A DNA stretch of 64,000 nucleotides. It comes from Alloascoidea africana (Eukaryota; Ascomycota; Alloascoideomycetes; Alloascoideales; Alloascoideaceae). Position numbers and translations under genes: made by a program. The stretch is from the NCBI GenBank assembly GCA_030581615.1, contig JAKTTT010000022.1, positions 124,001-188,000 on the forward strand, written 5' to 3'. Of the stretch, positions 1 through 10,484 are shown piece by piece. The notes below the pieces were generated by a model, which was not told where the DNA came from, did not search any database, and saw only the letters and a program-made list of their open reading frames with translations. The number at the start of each line of letters is the position of its first letter. Within the stretch, counting starts at the first letter, position 1.

Positions 1-674
1 TGAAAAGTTTTTCCAAGGGCTACCTGGCGGGTGTATGGGTGTTTTATTCGAGATGCCAAATCATAGCGAATTGCCCTGTTAATGACGGTGCAAATCTAAA
101 TGCTATTTAAACGAGATGTTTGACGTTTAATGGGCATAGCATGTACCTTGATGGCATGTTAGTTATAGGTAGAATTTGGTTGGGCTGAAGTTTCGAGCAA
201 CTTCCTCAGGACCTAACTGTGTCATCAATTGCACATGTTTGACTCCATGTCCAAGATTGTTCTTCGTCGTTCGGTGGCATTTTTTTCAAAGATAGGGTTT
301 TGTATTTTTATTTCACACATAGGTTTCTTTACATAACGCTTAGAGCAGAGGGCTGAATAATGTGTGGCTACTTTACTCGTCTTGACTCAGCAAAGGATGA
401 CAAAACTCATCTCGCAGCCGCACCTTCGTCAGCATGAGGTAAGCCATGATAGTCATCAACATGAAAACGTCAAACGGGTATAAAAGGTCCAAAAAATCCC
501 ACCTCTTTTGATTTCACTTCAAAAAACTACAATTCAAATCCAGCAAGTAAAATAGAGCGCCAAATTCATCTTAGCCTTTATTTTTACACCAAGTTTTCAG
601 CATTTTCATCGATTGTAGTAGCCTACTCATCACACTTACCAAACCTAATCAAACAGAAAACAGCAAAAGCAAAA
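1..674. other. Non-coding left edge and pirin promoter
   Basis: No reading frame of note. The distal part is mixed sequence with T-runs. The proximal 130 bases are A/C-rich, as in yeast 5' leaders, and run straight into the pirin ATG. The only promoter element I can point to is the TATA box at 479-486. Confidence 0.5.
479..486 (+). promoter_or_regulatory. TATA box upstream of the pirin gene
   Basis: The bases read TATAAAAG, an exact yeast TATA consensus, about 190 bp before the pirin ATG. An A/C-rich leader follows. The assignment rests on sequence and position only. Confidence 0.45.
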
Positions 675-1583
675 ATGACTTCTGCAACTGCAACAACAAC
701 AAACTTGGCTCGTACTGTTTACAAAACGGTTTTTGCCAGAGAGGTTTCAGAAGGTGCCGGTGCGAGGGTACGCCGATCCATTGGTACCATGGGCATGAGA
801 AACTTTAGTCCTTTTCTATTACTAGACCACTTTAACGTTGCCCCAACTGCTGGTTTCCCTGATCATCCACATAGAGGACAGGAAACAATTACATATATGC
901 TGGATGGGCAAATGGCACATGAAGATTTCACTGGTTCTGCTGGTGTACTGAATCCTGGTGACCTCCAATTCATGACAGCTGGGCGTGGAATTGTGCATGC
1001 TGAGATGCCAGTGAAGGAAAATGGCGACAAGCATGCTATTGGGATGCAACTTTGGGTGGATCTACCACAGAAACTTAAGGAATGCCAACCTCGATATAGG
1101 GATTTAAAGTCTGAGGAAATTCCAATAGTGAAGCCAAATGACAAAGTCACGGTTAAAGTCATCTCTGGCGAGGCCTATGGTGTTAGCTCAGTCAAGGATT
1201 TGGCTTACACACCAGTGGTATACTACGAGTATAATATCAAACCTGGTGGATCTTTTCAGCAAGAAATTCCAGCCGATTTCAACGCTTTCTTATATCTGAT
1301 GAAAGGCTCTCTTGAGATCAACGACACAACATATGACCAGTTCACAAATGTTTTTTTCAAGCAAGACGGTGATGCTGTCTTTGGAAAAGTACCAGAATCT
1401 GCTTCAGAGAATGCCCAATTTGTGCTAATTGGTGGCCAAAAGCTGGACCAACCCATTATTCAATATGGACCTTTTGTTGAGACATCTAGGGATCGAATTA
1501 TGAAGGCTTATTCAGACTATCAGAACTTTTCAAATGGATTTGAAAGAGCGCTAGGATTTAACAGCAAGATTGGAAGGGGATAA
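675..1583 (+). CDS. Pirin family protein
   Basis: A 302-residue cupin protein of the pirin family. Pirins are iron-binding nuclear or cytosolic proteins; some have quercetin 2,3-dioxygenase activity and others act as transcription cofactors. The metal site is fully visible: His64 and His66 in PDHPHRG, and His108 and Glu110 in GIVHAEMP, matching the human pirin ligands. The N-terminal cupin domain covers about residues 20-130 and the C-terminal pirin domain about 175-290. Length is close to human pirin (290). The ATG is the first in frame and follows an A-rich leader. The gene converges on the RS-rich gene, with 183 bp between stops. Its physiological role in yeast is not shown by the sequence. 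Confidence 0.93.
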   Translation: MTSATATTTNLARTVYKTVFAREVSEGAGARVRRSIGTMGMRNFSPFLLLDHFNVAPTAGFPDHPHRGQETITYMLDGQMAHEDFTGSAGVLNPGDLQFMTAGRGIVHAEMPVKENGDKHAIGMQLWVDLPQKLKECQPRYRDLKSEEIPIVKPNDKVTVKVISGEAYGVSSVKDLAYTPVVYYEYNIKPGGSFQQEIPADFNAFLYLMKGSLEINDTTYDQFTNVFFKQDGDAVFGKVPESASENAQFVLIGGQKLDQPIIQYGPFVETSRDRIMKAYSDYQNFSNGFERALGFNSKIGRG

Positions 1584-1766
1584 CTTGCTCTATACAGTCA
1601 ATCTCTACTTTCCTTCTAATGGTGCTTATAATTTTATTGTTTCCTATTTTATAGTTATCTTGTTTTGTCTTTCGTTTACTACAGTGTATGGGCATTTAGG
1701 GTAGAATAAATTACACATTTTTGGCCATAACAATCATATACACTAGGTTATGCTCGAGCAATTAGT

Positions 1767-2696
1767 TTACTCAAGTTTCCAAGAAGCTGGTTGAAACACA
1801 ATGGAACTTTCATTTACCACCTTTCCCTTGTCCCATTCTCTTTCTCCTTTGCTATAGACAGGCCAGTCAGAATCCCAATTGTTGTTATATTTACTGTCCT
1901 TTTTCGTCTCATTTTCATTGGAAACTGAGCCAACGGCAGCGTCATGATATTCCCCAGTATCTTTAGAAGCGTCATAATCATTCCTAAAATGGTCATCTAT
2001 TGTTGTTCCCTGCTCTTTTGAACTGCCAGAAACATGGCCTCGACCTTTTTCTATTATTGGATGCTCTTTCGCTTCGAAGTCTCCTTTAGCATTAGTTCTG
2101 CTGCTAGATGCGCCACCTTTTCGTTTGTACTCATGTTTTGAGACTTTTGTTTGATGTCGATCATGGCGCGAAACTCTCTTGTAGTCCTTTTCTGAATGTC
2201 CTTTTGAATGTGAGCCACGCCGCGTTCTTGACCGTTTATGGCGATGCCGTCGAGAATCTTCAGACAGGTCGCTATCCCTAAGTAAATCTCTCTCCAAAGT
2301 TCTAGAGCTATTCCTTCTTCCATGCCTGATTTCATCCTTTATCCTATCCCCATCTCTACGCCTTTTTGAATAGTTTTCTCTATCTTCCCCGTCATATCTC
2401 CTACGTCTCTTCTGTAGTTCGTCATAAGCTTCGGAACAATTTTCACTCGTAGTACTTGATAAAGATCCATTTCCATTCTCAAGTAGTGATTTGTTGAAAG
2501 AGTTTGTGTTCCTTACAAGCTTTCTGAGGAATAATGTATTGGGCCGAATGCCATCTTCTCGTCTTTGTGTTCTTTCTGACTCGTCAAAAACACAAAGGCC
2601 GTCTTTTTTATACTTTGCTGATACATTGGCTGCATCTTTTTTCAGTAGCTCCACTATTCGTCTGTCGTCATCTGTCTCGAATATAAAGTCGCTCAT
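1767..2696 (-). CDS. RS/basic-rich protein, possible splicing-associated factor
   Basis: A 309-residue, highly charged, low-complexity protein. The first 75 residues are the most ordered part and contain RPNTLFLRKLVRNTNSFNKS, an R-P-N-T-x-F-L...R-x-T-x-S-x-N motif that I associate with fungal RS-rich proteins annotated as splicing-related; this is from memory and weak. Residues 90-230 are dominated by R, K, S, D and H (for example RRHRHKRSRTRR), typical of nuclear speckle or spliceosomal proteins. A short conserved-looking tail contains WDSDWPVYSKGEREWDKGK. It is divergent from the S-formylglutathione hydrolase gene, sharing a 463-bp promoter region. The single ATG at the end of the open frame is the only sensible start. 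Function is inferred from composition only. Confidence 0.7.
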   Translation of the reverse strand: MSDFIFETDDDRRIVELLKKDAANVSAKYKKDGLCVFDESERTQRREDGIRPNTLFLRKLVRNTNSFNKSLLENGNGSLSSTTSENCSEAYDELQKRRRRYDGEDRENYSKRRRDGDRIKDEIRHGRRNSSRTLERDLLRDSDLSEDSRRHRHKRSRTRRGSHSKGHSEKDYKRVSRHDRHQTKVSKHEYKRKGGASSSRTNAKGDFEAKEHPIIEKGRGHVSGSSKEQGTTIDDHFRNDYDASKDTGEYHDAAVGSVSNENETKKDSKYNNNWDSDWPVYSKGEREWDKGKVVNESSIVFQPASWKLE

Positions 2697-3088
2697 GCTT
2701 CAAGTACAGTTTCAGTTTTCAGTTCAAGCATTGAAGCATCTTGTTGTTGGCAGCGTAAACACCCGTACACCTTCAACTAAGAGTGCTGAAACTTGGGATA
2801 TTTGGTCCAATTTTGGAACCTTATCGAAAAAGTTGAGATTCCCTATTACAAAAGTTGCTCGAACCCGTTCGTCTTTGAGCTGTCTCGACAAAGTAAAGCA
2901 GAAAATGTGGGATCGCTTGGTAGATTATCATCAGAGAGACTGGATTCTACTGGTCAGGTTACCCTACTTAGTATCACATGATATGATACTTGTCATCATG
3001 TTTCAATCCTGACTAATGTGGGTTTGCTAGAAATTACCGTTTTGGGATAGAGAATCCGACAACAACCCCTCCATAGTTTATCTCCCGG

Positions 3089-3096
3089 TATAAAAG
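3089..3096 (+). promoter_or_regulatory. TATA box of the S-formylglutathione hydrolase gene
   Basis: The bases read TATAAAAG, 64-71 bp before the ATG at 3160, a typical yeast distance. It lies in the 463-bp divergent gap at 2697-3159 between this gene and the RS-rich gene. I see nothing else in that gap. Confidence 0.6.
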
Positions 3097-3159
3097 CGTT
3101 AGGAAAATCTCAATTCAATTATCATTCTTAAACTTTTCCGAGGACTGATATAATCGACA

Positions 3160-4056
3160 ATGGCTTTGAAAGTAGAGGCAACCATTGCCAATTTTGGCGG
3201 ATCACTTCTTAAGCTAAGCCATGAGTCAGCTACAGTTGGCACAAAGATGGATCTCAACCTCTATCTTCCAAAGAAGGCATTTGAGAAGACTGCTGTGGGC
3301 AAAATACCGGTCCTTTTCTATCTCTCGGGGTTGACTTGTACGGGAAACAATTGTGCAGAAAAGGGGTTTTTGCAACCTTGGGCTGAGAAGTATGGTCTTG
3401 CAATTGTCTATCCAGATACTTCCCCTAGAGGGCTCGGCCTAGCTGGCGAAGACGACTCCTGGGATTTTGGAACCGGAGCTGGATTCTACATCAATGCAAC
3501 AAAAGAGCCATATGGTAAAAATTATAAAATGTACGACTACATTACTGAAGAACTGCCACAGATATTGTTTGATACTTTCCCTGCTTTGAATCCAAGTAGA
3601 GTATCCATTACCGGACACTCCATGGGAGGGCATGGCGCACTTACACTATTTCTGAAAAACCCAGGAAAGTACAAATCCGTGTCCGCATTTGCACCAATTT
3701 CTAATCCTATCAACTGTCCCTGGGGTCAAAAGGCCTTTTCCGGCTATTTTGGAGAAGATGAGGTGGCAAAGACGCTATGGACCCAGCACGATGCAACGGA
3801 GTTGGTTAAATCCTATGCCGGTCCAACGCCAAAGATACTGATCGATGTGGGTACAGGCGATAACTTTTATATCAACAAGCAACTGCTCCCGGAGAATTTC
3901 ATCAAAGCTGCGGCAGAGTCTACATATAAGAATAACGTGGAGGTTCGATTCCAGGAGAATTATGACCACTCTTACTTCTTTATTTCCTCATTTGCAAAGG
4001 ATCATGTTGAGCATGCTGCAAAGTACTTGGGACTATTGGATGGAGAGATATCTTGA
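3160..4056 (+). CDS. S-formylglutathione hydrolase (esterase D family)
   Basis: A 298-residue alpha/beta hydrolase that cleaves S-formylglutathione to formate and glutathione in cytosolic formaldehyde detoxification. The catalytic triad can be placed: Ser154 in GHSMGGHGA, Asp234 in DVGTGDNFY and His270 in NYDHSYFF. The family block LSGLTCTGNNCAEKGF (about residues 57-72), which carries the conserved cysteine region, and PDTSPRG are present. Length equals that of S. cerevisiae YJL068C (299). There is no intron. It converges on the pyridoxal kinase gene with 240 bp between stops. The TATA box at 3089-3096 suggests an inducible promoter, which would suit a detoxification gene; that last point is inference. 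Confidence 0.96.
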   Translation: MALKVEATIANFGGSLLKLSHESATVGTKMDLNLYLPKKAFEKTAVGKIPVLFYLSGLTCTGNNCAEKGFLQPWAEKYGLAIVYPDTSPRGLGLAGEDDSWDFGTGAGFYINATKEPYGKNYKMYDYITEELPQILFDTFPALNPSRVSITGHSMGGHGALTLFLKNPGKYKSVSAFAPISNPINCPWGQKAFSGYFGEDEVAKTLWTQHDATELVKSYAGPTPKILIDVGTGDNFYINKQLLPENFIKAAAESTYKNNVEVRFQENYDHSYFFISSFAKDHVEHAAKYLGLLDGEIS

Positions 4057-4296
4057 CTATATGGCAAACTATGATATTTGTCAAAGCATAAGTCATTATA
4101 CATCTAGTATCTATGCCCTCCTAGTTAGGGACTGAACTGACCCGGTATGCTCTTAAAAAGTAAAAAAAAAAATACAATCGTTCATGATAGTATAGTCTCT
4201 GAAGCTTGGAATTTCTATAGTTGTAGCTTCTAAGCCTCTGTTGCCATCTATCAGTTTCAATCTAGATGCATTCGGCTGATTTCTAATGGCACGCTC

Positions 4297-5355
4297 TCAT
4301 CCAGTATGATCTTCTGTCCGAGAAGGATAGATATACGACACTTCAAAAGGACTCTCCTTTGAGGCATACAAATCACGGCACTGAACAATCTGTAGCTCAC
4401 AGTATTTCATAGTTTCAGCAGATCCCATCATCGTCTTTGAAATCCCATTCTGCTTTGTCACTTTGTGTGTTGCGTCAAGTACTTTGGATACTACTCCAAG
4501 AACTTCACCCAGGGCTTTGGCTAGAGGCAGGTCTTTCGAGTTCGGTAGTGTTCCATTCACATTATTGGCCTGATCGTCAGCTTTATTCCCCAGGAACTGA
4601 CATCTATATTTGTAAAAACGATCCACGAGTAGAGCAGCAAACAGATCTCCTGTTCCCGTAAAGTAAGAATCAATACAGGGAACCTGATATCGGAACAGTC
4701 GTGCCTTGCTATTGGTATCACAGGTTGATCCAACCACACTGATAAACTTCTCGTTTGTGCCCGCTTGGTTTCTCGAGTCATCTATTTGCTCACCCTCGGG
4801 AAAAGTGTCACAGCTCGAGATAACCACATTGGCAACTCTGAACTTTCCATGTAACTCGTTAATCACATCTTGTAGCGTTTCCCAAGACGTAATTTTCATC
4901 CCCGTAATCAACTCAGCTTCAAACTGATTTGGAGTGATTATATCGATCCCACCTTTTAACAAGACCTCTCTGTAAATAGGAATCACATCGTCTTTGACAT
5001 AAAGCTTCCCACAATCTCCCATGACAGGGTCTAAACACCAAACGGCGTTAGGTCGTCGTCGTTTGACTGAACGGCACATTTCACCAACCTGTTCCACTGA
5101 ATCCCCACCAGGAATATAGCCAGTTAACAGAGCATCATATTCCACTCCAATAGCCTCTAGTCCCTCGTAAATTTCTTTTATTTCGTTGGCAGAGGTTTGG
5201 GTTCCACTGACAGAACCATAGCCTGTGTGATTTGAGAAATGGACCGTGTTGAATGCATCAACATCCCAGCCTTGACACTGAAGCGGGAACGTTGCTGCTT
5301 TGTTTCCAACATAGCCGTGGACAACATGAGACTGAATAGAAAGAAGGTTTGGCAT
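4297..5355 (-). CDS. BUD16: Pyridoxal kinase
   Basis: A 352-residue ribokinase-superfamily enzyme that phosphorylates pyridoxal, pyridoxine and pyridoxamine in vitamin B6 salvage in the cytosol. The N-terminus MPNLLSIQSHVVHGYVGNKAATFPLQ is the family hallmark for substrate binding. VWCLDPVMGD (about residues 105-114) and the anion-hole/catalytic motif GTGDLFAALL (about 235-244, with catalytic Asp in GTGD) follow. A low-similarity stretch near residues 180-225 is a lineage-specific loop. Length fits fungal Bud16/Bud17 (312-317) with that insertion. I use BUD16 as the family name; I cannot separate it from BUD17. Confidence 0.93.
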   Translation of the reverse strand: MPNLLSIQSHVVHGYVGNKAATFPLQCQGWDVDAFNTVHFSNHTGYGSVSGTQTSANEIKEIYEGLEAIGVEYDALLTGYIPGGDSVEQVGEMCRSVKRRRPNAVWCLDPVMGDCGKLYVKDDVIPIYREVLLKGGIDIITPNQFEAELITGMKITSWETLQDVINELHGKFRVANVVISSCDTFPEGEQIDDSRNQAGTNEKFISVVGSTCDTNSKARLFRYQVPCIDSYFTGTGDLFAALLVDRFYKYRCQFLGNKADDQANNVNGTLPNSKDLPLAKALGEVLGVVSKVLDATHKVTKQNGISKTMMGSAETMKYCELQIVQCRDLYASKESPFEVSYIYPSRTEDHTG

Positions 5356-5567
5356 CCTGCTTAGCCTGGAGCTGGTTCAGTGCCGTCTTGTTTCGAGAAA
5401 GGGTGGGTATGATTCACCTCGCTGGGGAGCAGCACCATGGCAAAAATTACCTGTGCTGATTACTACTGTTGTGCAAAACGCAAGAAAGAGCTTAAGCATA
5501 AACCTTTTCCACTTTCCTTCCATTATTAATTATTACAAGTCGTTTATACACATCTCTATATAGCTCT

Positions 5568-8500
5568 TTAAAGGTTCAGTAAATCTGGCTGGGAATTATG
5601 CTTTTCCTTAAATGCAGTTTCAGCCAGTTCATACAGCTTGGAAAACTCTCCACTCTTCTGACACATCGCTCTGAAAATCGAATTCTCATTAGACATCAGC
5701 ACATATGGGTGGTCATACTCCACTAGACAGCCCTTATCGAGGACCAGAATCTTGTCATAATCAATAACCGTCTTCAGTCTATGTGCAATGGTGAGAATAG
5801 TGCTATTCACAAACTCATGTCTGATTGCCTCTTGAATTTTTGCGTCTGTTTCATAGTCAATCGATGCAGTAGCTTCGTCCAAGAGCATAATCTTTGGAGA
5901 CTTTAACAATGATCTCGCAAGACAGAGCAGTTGTCTTTGACCCTGTGATAGATTTAAACCGCCATCAGAAACCATATAACTGAGATTCAAGAACTTGTTT
6001 ACATTTGTTTCTGATTGAGTTTCAGCATGGTCCTCTACTATCGTTGTCGAAGTCAAAATATCTTTGGTCTTTCCATTTTCATTCGTTACAACCGGCGTAG
6101 AACTCTTTGCTGGAATCTCATCTATAAGGTTTACACGCTTTAAAACTTCAAAAACTTTTTCATCTGAAAACTCTTCAAAAGGGTCAACATTTGAACGAAT
6201 AGTGCCGTTAAACAAGGTCGGATCCTGGGGTATAATGGTCATTGCTGATCTCAAGTCTTTTAGACCGATTGAACTGATATCAACACCATCGATTACTATG
6301 CTTCCAGTTTCAGGTTCCACAATCCTGAAAAATGCCGTAATCATTGTTGACTTGCCGGCGCCCGTCCTCCCCACTATTCCAATGTTGGCGCCAGGCTCTA
6401 CATCAAATGTCAAGTTGTGAATGACAGTTGGAAGCTCTGGAGAGTATTTAATAGACACATCCTTCACTTTTATTTCTCCCTTTTCAGGCCACGACTCTCT
6501 TGGTGTTTTGTCCGGAACGTCGTACGAAGGCTCTTGCTCAATCTCTAGGTATTCCATGACTCGTTCCACCGAGTTCATGCTCACTTCCAAATCGTTCAAG
6601 GTCTGGATAATCCCTCTGAGTGTACTGTTCAAGCCCTGGGCATACTGAATCGCAATTCCAGCAAGACCAGCATCTAATCGGCCCATTAACATAAGGGAGG
6701 AAGTGCAAACAACAATAGCCGCTCCCACAAAACTTGTTCTAACGTTGAACCAATACTGAGTTGTAGACTTGTAATAGCTCACTCTATTGTTCGTATCAAC
6801 CTTCTTAATGTTTGACCGGATGAATCTTCTCTCATCTCCAAATGCCCTAATTGTATAAATACCATGCAATGTGTCGCTAAATTGCTGATGGATTGGACTT
6901 TGAGTATTTGAGGAGATTCTTTTCAAATCTCTAGAAGTGGACATGAAGCAGGTGCCGACATACCAATAAAGCGCAAAGATGAAAACAGACAAGACCAAAA
7001 ACGGAGGAGAAATTGCACTAACAACAAAAATAGTGGTAAAACAAGAGAGAATAACACCGAGGACAGAGTCAAAGCTAGATGCAATTGTATCCAAGGAGGT
7101 GAAGTCTTTTGAAAAACGATTGGTGATGCGACCGATTGGCGTAATCTCGAAGAATCGGATCTTCGCCCTGAGGATTGTGCGGAGAAGCTTTCTAAAGATA
7201 TTGCTCGAAGCGACCAGAGAAGAATTGCTAACTAGTAGCCAATGTGAAGCACTCAGTACACAGGTGACGAGTCCAATAGAGCAGTAAAATAAAAGGTAGT
7301 ATAGTTGAGAGTGTGTGGCTGGATTGTTTTCGTCATGGACAGTCCAGACCCTAATCCACCAAGAGGACAAAAACCCAGTGAGTTGAACACTAATCATCAA
7401 GAACACAATTGGGATAAAATAGTACCAAGGATAAAAGGAAATATACTTTGCATAAACTGAGAATGCAACACGGCCTTCGGCCTTCGTTTCATCCTCAACA
7501 ATTTTCCCATTCTTTTTCTGTTTCAGCTCTAATTTTGTCTTTGAACTGGCCGAGCTTGGGGTTACAGTTCCATCGTCAAGAGTGTCTGAGGATTTAGAGG
7601 AAGATTCTTGCCTTTTGCTTTCAGGGTCGACCAGAACATCCTGGGAAAGGCTTCCATTTGATATTAGGGTCTCGATGTTTCCTTGAGCTTTCAGTTCTCC
7701 ATTATCCAATAAAACTACCCATCCTGCTTTTTGAACACACAGGGAAATGTTGTGTGTAACAAGCACGCATGTTCGGTTCTCCATTATCGGTCCAGCCAAT
7801 GCATTGTCATAAATCAGAGTAGCTGTGTGTGAATCCACAGCGCTTAAACAGTCATCCAAAAACACATACCGAGCATTTGAGTAAAGTGCCCTTGCTAACG
7901 AAACGCGTTGTTTTTGACCTCCAGAAAGAGTTATGCCTTTTTCTCCAATTTCTGTTTCAACACCAGCTTCGAGCAGTTCCAAATCTTTTGAAAGTGAAGT
8001 CGCTTCCAGCACCTGGTAAAATCTTTCTTCTTGGAATGGAGCACCAAATAAAATATTCTCCCTAACTGTTTCGTTTATCAGCCAGGGTGACTGGGCTGCA
8101 TAGGCAATTGATTCTGTCAAGCCAGTTGTTTTATCTGGGGTAAGATCCTCTCTAGGATCGCAAGTGGGTAGATAAATCCGCCCTTCTATCAAATCCATCT
8201 CTCCGAGCAGCGCCATTAGTAAAGAAGTCTTTCCAGATCCAGTTGGCCCTGAAACCACATTCAAAACGCCGTCCTTAAAATCAACAGTGATATGACGAAG
8301 TTTGAAAACGGTTGGATCAGAAGCATCCCAGGAAAGTGTAGCATCTTTGAGACCAACATTGGGGGCGTTTATCGCTCTAGGTTTGCTCAGTTGGTCGTAT
8401 TTGGTGGTGTTTGGTTCAGAGATAAAGTTTTCAATTCTTTCCAACGAGACTTTGCCATTCAAGACAAAATTCAATATACCGGTAATTTGGAAAAGAGGAT

Positions 8501-10484
8501 TTTTCAGTTGATCAAGCAAAGAAAGAGCAGTAAAGGCCAAAGGAGTTGTCAACTCTTTCTTCATGATAAAAATGTAATAGAAAAAAGACGCAAAGGCAAT
8601 AACAGCTTCTGTAAAGTAAAACATTAGATAGAGGGGCAAGAAGATGTAGTTTATCTCTTTTTCACTATCCACCTCCTCGTCTCTTGCTTTGTTCACTTTT
8701 TCAAAAAATCGATCTTCCCAAGCGAAAAACTTTACAATTCGAATTGATTGGAGCAATTCATTAACCAATTTGAGTTTTGTGTCTTTTTTAGTCATCATTT
8801 TGAAATACGCTTTGTGAACTCTTGCGATAATAAGACCCTGAATTGGCATCAAAAGCACCGCGACAAAAGCACCAAAAAATGCGCTCCATCCCATTAAATG
8901 ATACAACAAAATGATAGCAACTGTAACCTCCAGCAAGCAAGTAATCAAAGAAAAGAGATAGGTTCCAACGCCAGCTACCATAGCTGCATCGGTTGACATG
9001 AGGTTGAGAATCTTGCCCGTATCTGCTGCCTTATTTTCTTCGCCACTCTCACTAGGAGATTCTTGGGCGTCGCCCTCAGAACCTTCAGCATCTTCTTTAT
9101 TCTTCTTTAGTGAATTAATTGTTTTGATACGAAGCGTCTTGTTGTAAATTTCCCCAATGACAACCGATTTCAAGTCCATACTTAGTTTCATACCGAAGAA
9201 CGAAAGCTGAGTCGTTATGATAATGCTGAGAATACTGGCTATGAACATGAGAAGAACATAGAGCCATGCGACATTTACAGAAACGCTATTACGATCCTGG
9301 ATGTATTCGAGGATGGCTTTAATGAGTAAAACCGGGGCAAAGCTGAGAATTGTTTCAATCAGAGATAACAGTGTTTGCAGAACAATTGAGACGTAGAAAA
9401 ACTTGAGCAGTCTCCATAAAAGTCTCGAGCCCGGTAAAACCTTGGAGAATTTGGCAAGTACAGTCAGAGGTTGGTTCTGGAGTTTCATATCTAAAACATC
9501 TTCCAAGTTTAACGGCCTTGTAGCTCCAAGCGCGAGAAGGCCACTCATCCAGCCAAACCCAATTATCGAGAATATACTGCTGTTTGTTTCCGGGGATGGT
9601 GGTATTTCATCCCTAGTGGCGATCTTGTTTGGACGATCTCCAACTTTCAATGAAAAGTTTACAACAAAGAGCACTGTCAGGATAGATGTGGTTGCCCAGT
9701 TGTTTCTGTCATTTGGAGTTGGATGTATCCACACAGACCTTAAAATGAAAATCGATACAACCCATTCCGAGGCATAGATGAGTGTTGCGTGGGTCCATAA
9801 CGAAGGAAGCTTTTCATTCGCAATGCTCTTTGGGAAAACCAGTCTGACACCAGCAAGAATCAACAGGTAAGACCAAAGAGAGATCTGGGCAATGACAGGT
9901 TTGGTAATCTGTTGCTTGGAATTGAAAATGCTTAGAGAGAGTAATACAAATTCAGAACAAACCAATAGAACCTCCAACGCAAATGCAGCTCTTTGAAGAG
10001 GCGACCGAGTAACCAATTTGATGGTTGGCACATCTACAGAGGATTTTGAAATATCGAAATGGTCTCTCTCAATCTCTTTGCCATCGGCAGTTTGGTTTTC
10101 CGTTGTGGCGCCATAAGAATTTGAGCTACTCAGAAGTGCTTCTTGCTCCGGTGATTTAGAAACAATATCTTCGAGATCCTTCTTCCCTGTTCGGAGCCTG
10201 TAGAACTGAATTCCGAGCGCGATAACCGAGACGAGGACAAGCACAAGCGGATACAGAGTCTCCAGATACGTTACTTTAAAGCAAGGCGAAAAGTCGTCGA
10301 CCACCCATACTGGGCATCCGCCTGTAGAAGAATTTGACTTTTCAGTTGTGAAGAAAGTGTTCGATGAGGATTGCAATAATGCAAATGGGAAACCCAGAGA
10401 ATGTGGAGTCAGGAAACTAGAGTGAGGTCCTCTTTGTCCAGCCACGACATGCCCCTGAGATAGTAAGTCAATATCCCTATTCAT
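5568..10484 (-). CDS. ABCC-type full transporter, Ybt1/Vmr1-like
   Basis: A 1638-residue ABC transporter with the layout TMD0-TMD1-NBD1-TMD2-NBD2, as in yeast vacuolar ABCC pumps (Ybt1, Vmr1, Ycf1). Hydrophobic segments from about residue 70 to 280 form the extra N-terminal TMD0. NBD1 has Walker A GPTGSGKTS near residue 745, signature LSGGQKQR near 851 and Walker B FLDDCLSAVD near 870. The Asp-Asp here is the usual degenerate NBD1 of ABCC proteins. NBD2 has Walker A GRTGAGKST near 1370, signature LSQGQRQ near 1510 and intact Walker B LLDEATASID near 1529. About 40 extra residues lie before the NBD2 signature, which I recall as a trait of the Ybt1/Bpt1/Vmr1 branch. Vacuolar location and glutathione-conjugate or bile-acid-like substrates are inferred from the family. 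It is intronless. The 212-bp gap to the pyridoxal kinase gene shows nothing distinctive. Confidence 0.92.
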   Translation of the reverse strand: MNRDIDLLSQGHVVAGQRGPHSSFLTPHSLGFPFALLQSSSNTFFTTEKSNSSTGGCPVWVVDDFSPCFKVTYLETLYPLVLVLVSVIALGIQFYRLRTGKKDLEDIVSKSPEQEALLSSSNSYGATTENQTADGKEIERDHFDISKSSVDVPTIKLVTRSPLQRAAFALEVLLVCSEFVLLSLSIFNSKQQITKPVIAQISLWSYLLILAGVRLVFPKSIANEKLPSLWTHATLIYASEWVVSIFILRSVWIHPTPNDRNNWATTSILTVLFVVNFSLKVGDRPNKIATRDEIPPSPETNSSIFSIIGFGWMSGLLALGATRPLNLEDVLDMKLQNQPLTVLAKFSKVLPGSRLLWRLLKFFYVSIVLQTLLSLIETILSFAPVLLIKAILEYIQDRNSVSVNVAWLYVLLMFIASILSIIITTQLSFFGMKLSMDLKSVVIGEIYNKTLRIKTINSLKKNKEDAEGSEGDAQESPSESGEENKAADTGKILNLMSTDAAMVAGVGTYLFSLITCLLEVTVAIILLYHLMGWSAFFGAFVAVLLMPIQGLIIARVHKAYFKMMTKKDTKLKLVNELLQSIRIVKFFAWEDRFFEKVNKARDEEVDSEKEINYIFLPLYLMFYFTEAVIAFASFFYYIFIMKKELTTPLAFTALSLLDQLKNPLFQITGILNFVLNGKVSLERIENFISEPNTTKYDQLSKPRAINAPNVGLKDATLSWDASDPTVFKLRHITVDFKDGVLNVVSGPTGSGKTSLLMALLGEMDLIEGRIYLPTCDPREDLTPDKTTGLTESIAYAAQSPWLINETVRENILFGAPFQEERFYQVLEATSLSKDLELLEAGVETEIGEKGITLSGGQKQRVSLARALYSNARYVFLDDCLSAVDSHTATLIYDNALAGPIMENRTCVLVTHNISLCVQKAGWVVLLDNGELKAQGNIETLISNGSLSQDVLVDPESKRQESSSKSSDTLDDGTVTPSSASSKTKLELKQKKNGKIVEDETKAEGRVAFSVYAKYISFYPWYYFIPIVFLMISVQLTGFLSSWWIRVWTVHDENNPATHSQLYYLLFYCSIGLVTCVLSASHWLLVSNSSLVASSNIFRKLLRTILRAKIRFFEITPIGRITNRFSKDFTSLDTIASSFDSVLGVILSCFTTIFVVSAISPPFLVLSVFIFALYWYVGTCFMSTSRDLKRISSNTQSPIHQQFSDTLHGIYTIRAFGDERRFIRSNIKKVDTNNRVSYYKSTTQYWFNVRTSFVGAAIVVCTSSLMLMGRLDAGLAGIAIQYAQGLNSTLRGIIQTLNDLEVSMNSVERVMEYLEIEQEPSYDVPDKTPRESWPEKGEIKVKDVSIKYSPELPTVIHNLTFDVEPGANIGIVGRTGAGKSTMITAFFRIVEPETGSIVIDGVDISSIGLKDLRSAMTIIPQDPTLFNGTIRSNVDPFEEFSDEKVFEVLKRVNLIDEIPAKSSTPVVTNENGKTKDILTSTTIVEDHAETQSETNVNKFLNLSYMVSDGGLNLSQGQRQLLCLARSLLKSPKIMLLDEATASIDYETDAKIQEAIRHEFVNSTILTIAHRLKTVIDYDKILVLDKGCLVEYDHPYVLMSNENSIFRAMCQKSGEFSKLYELAETAFKEKHNSQPDLLNL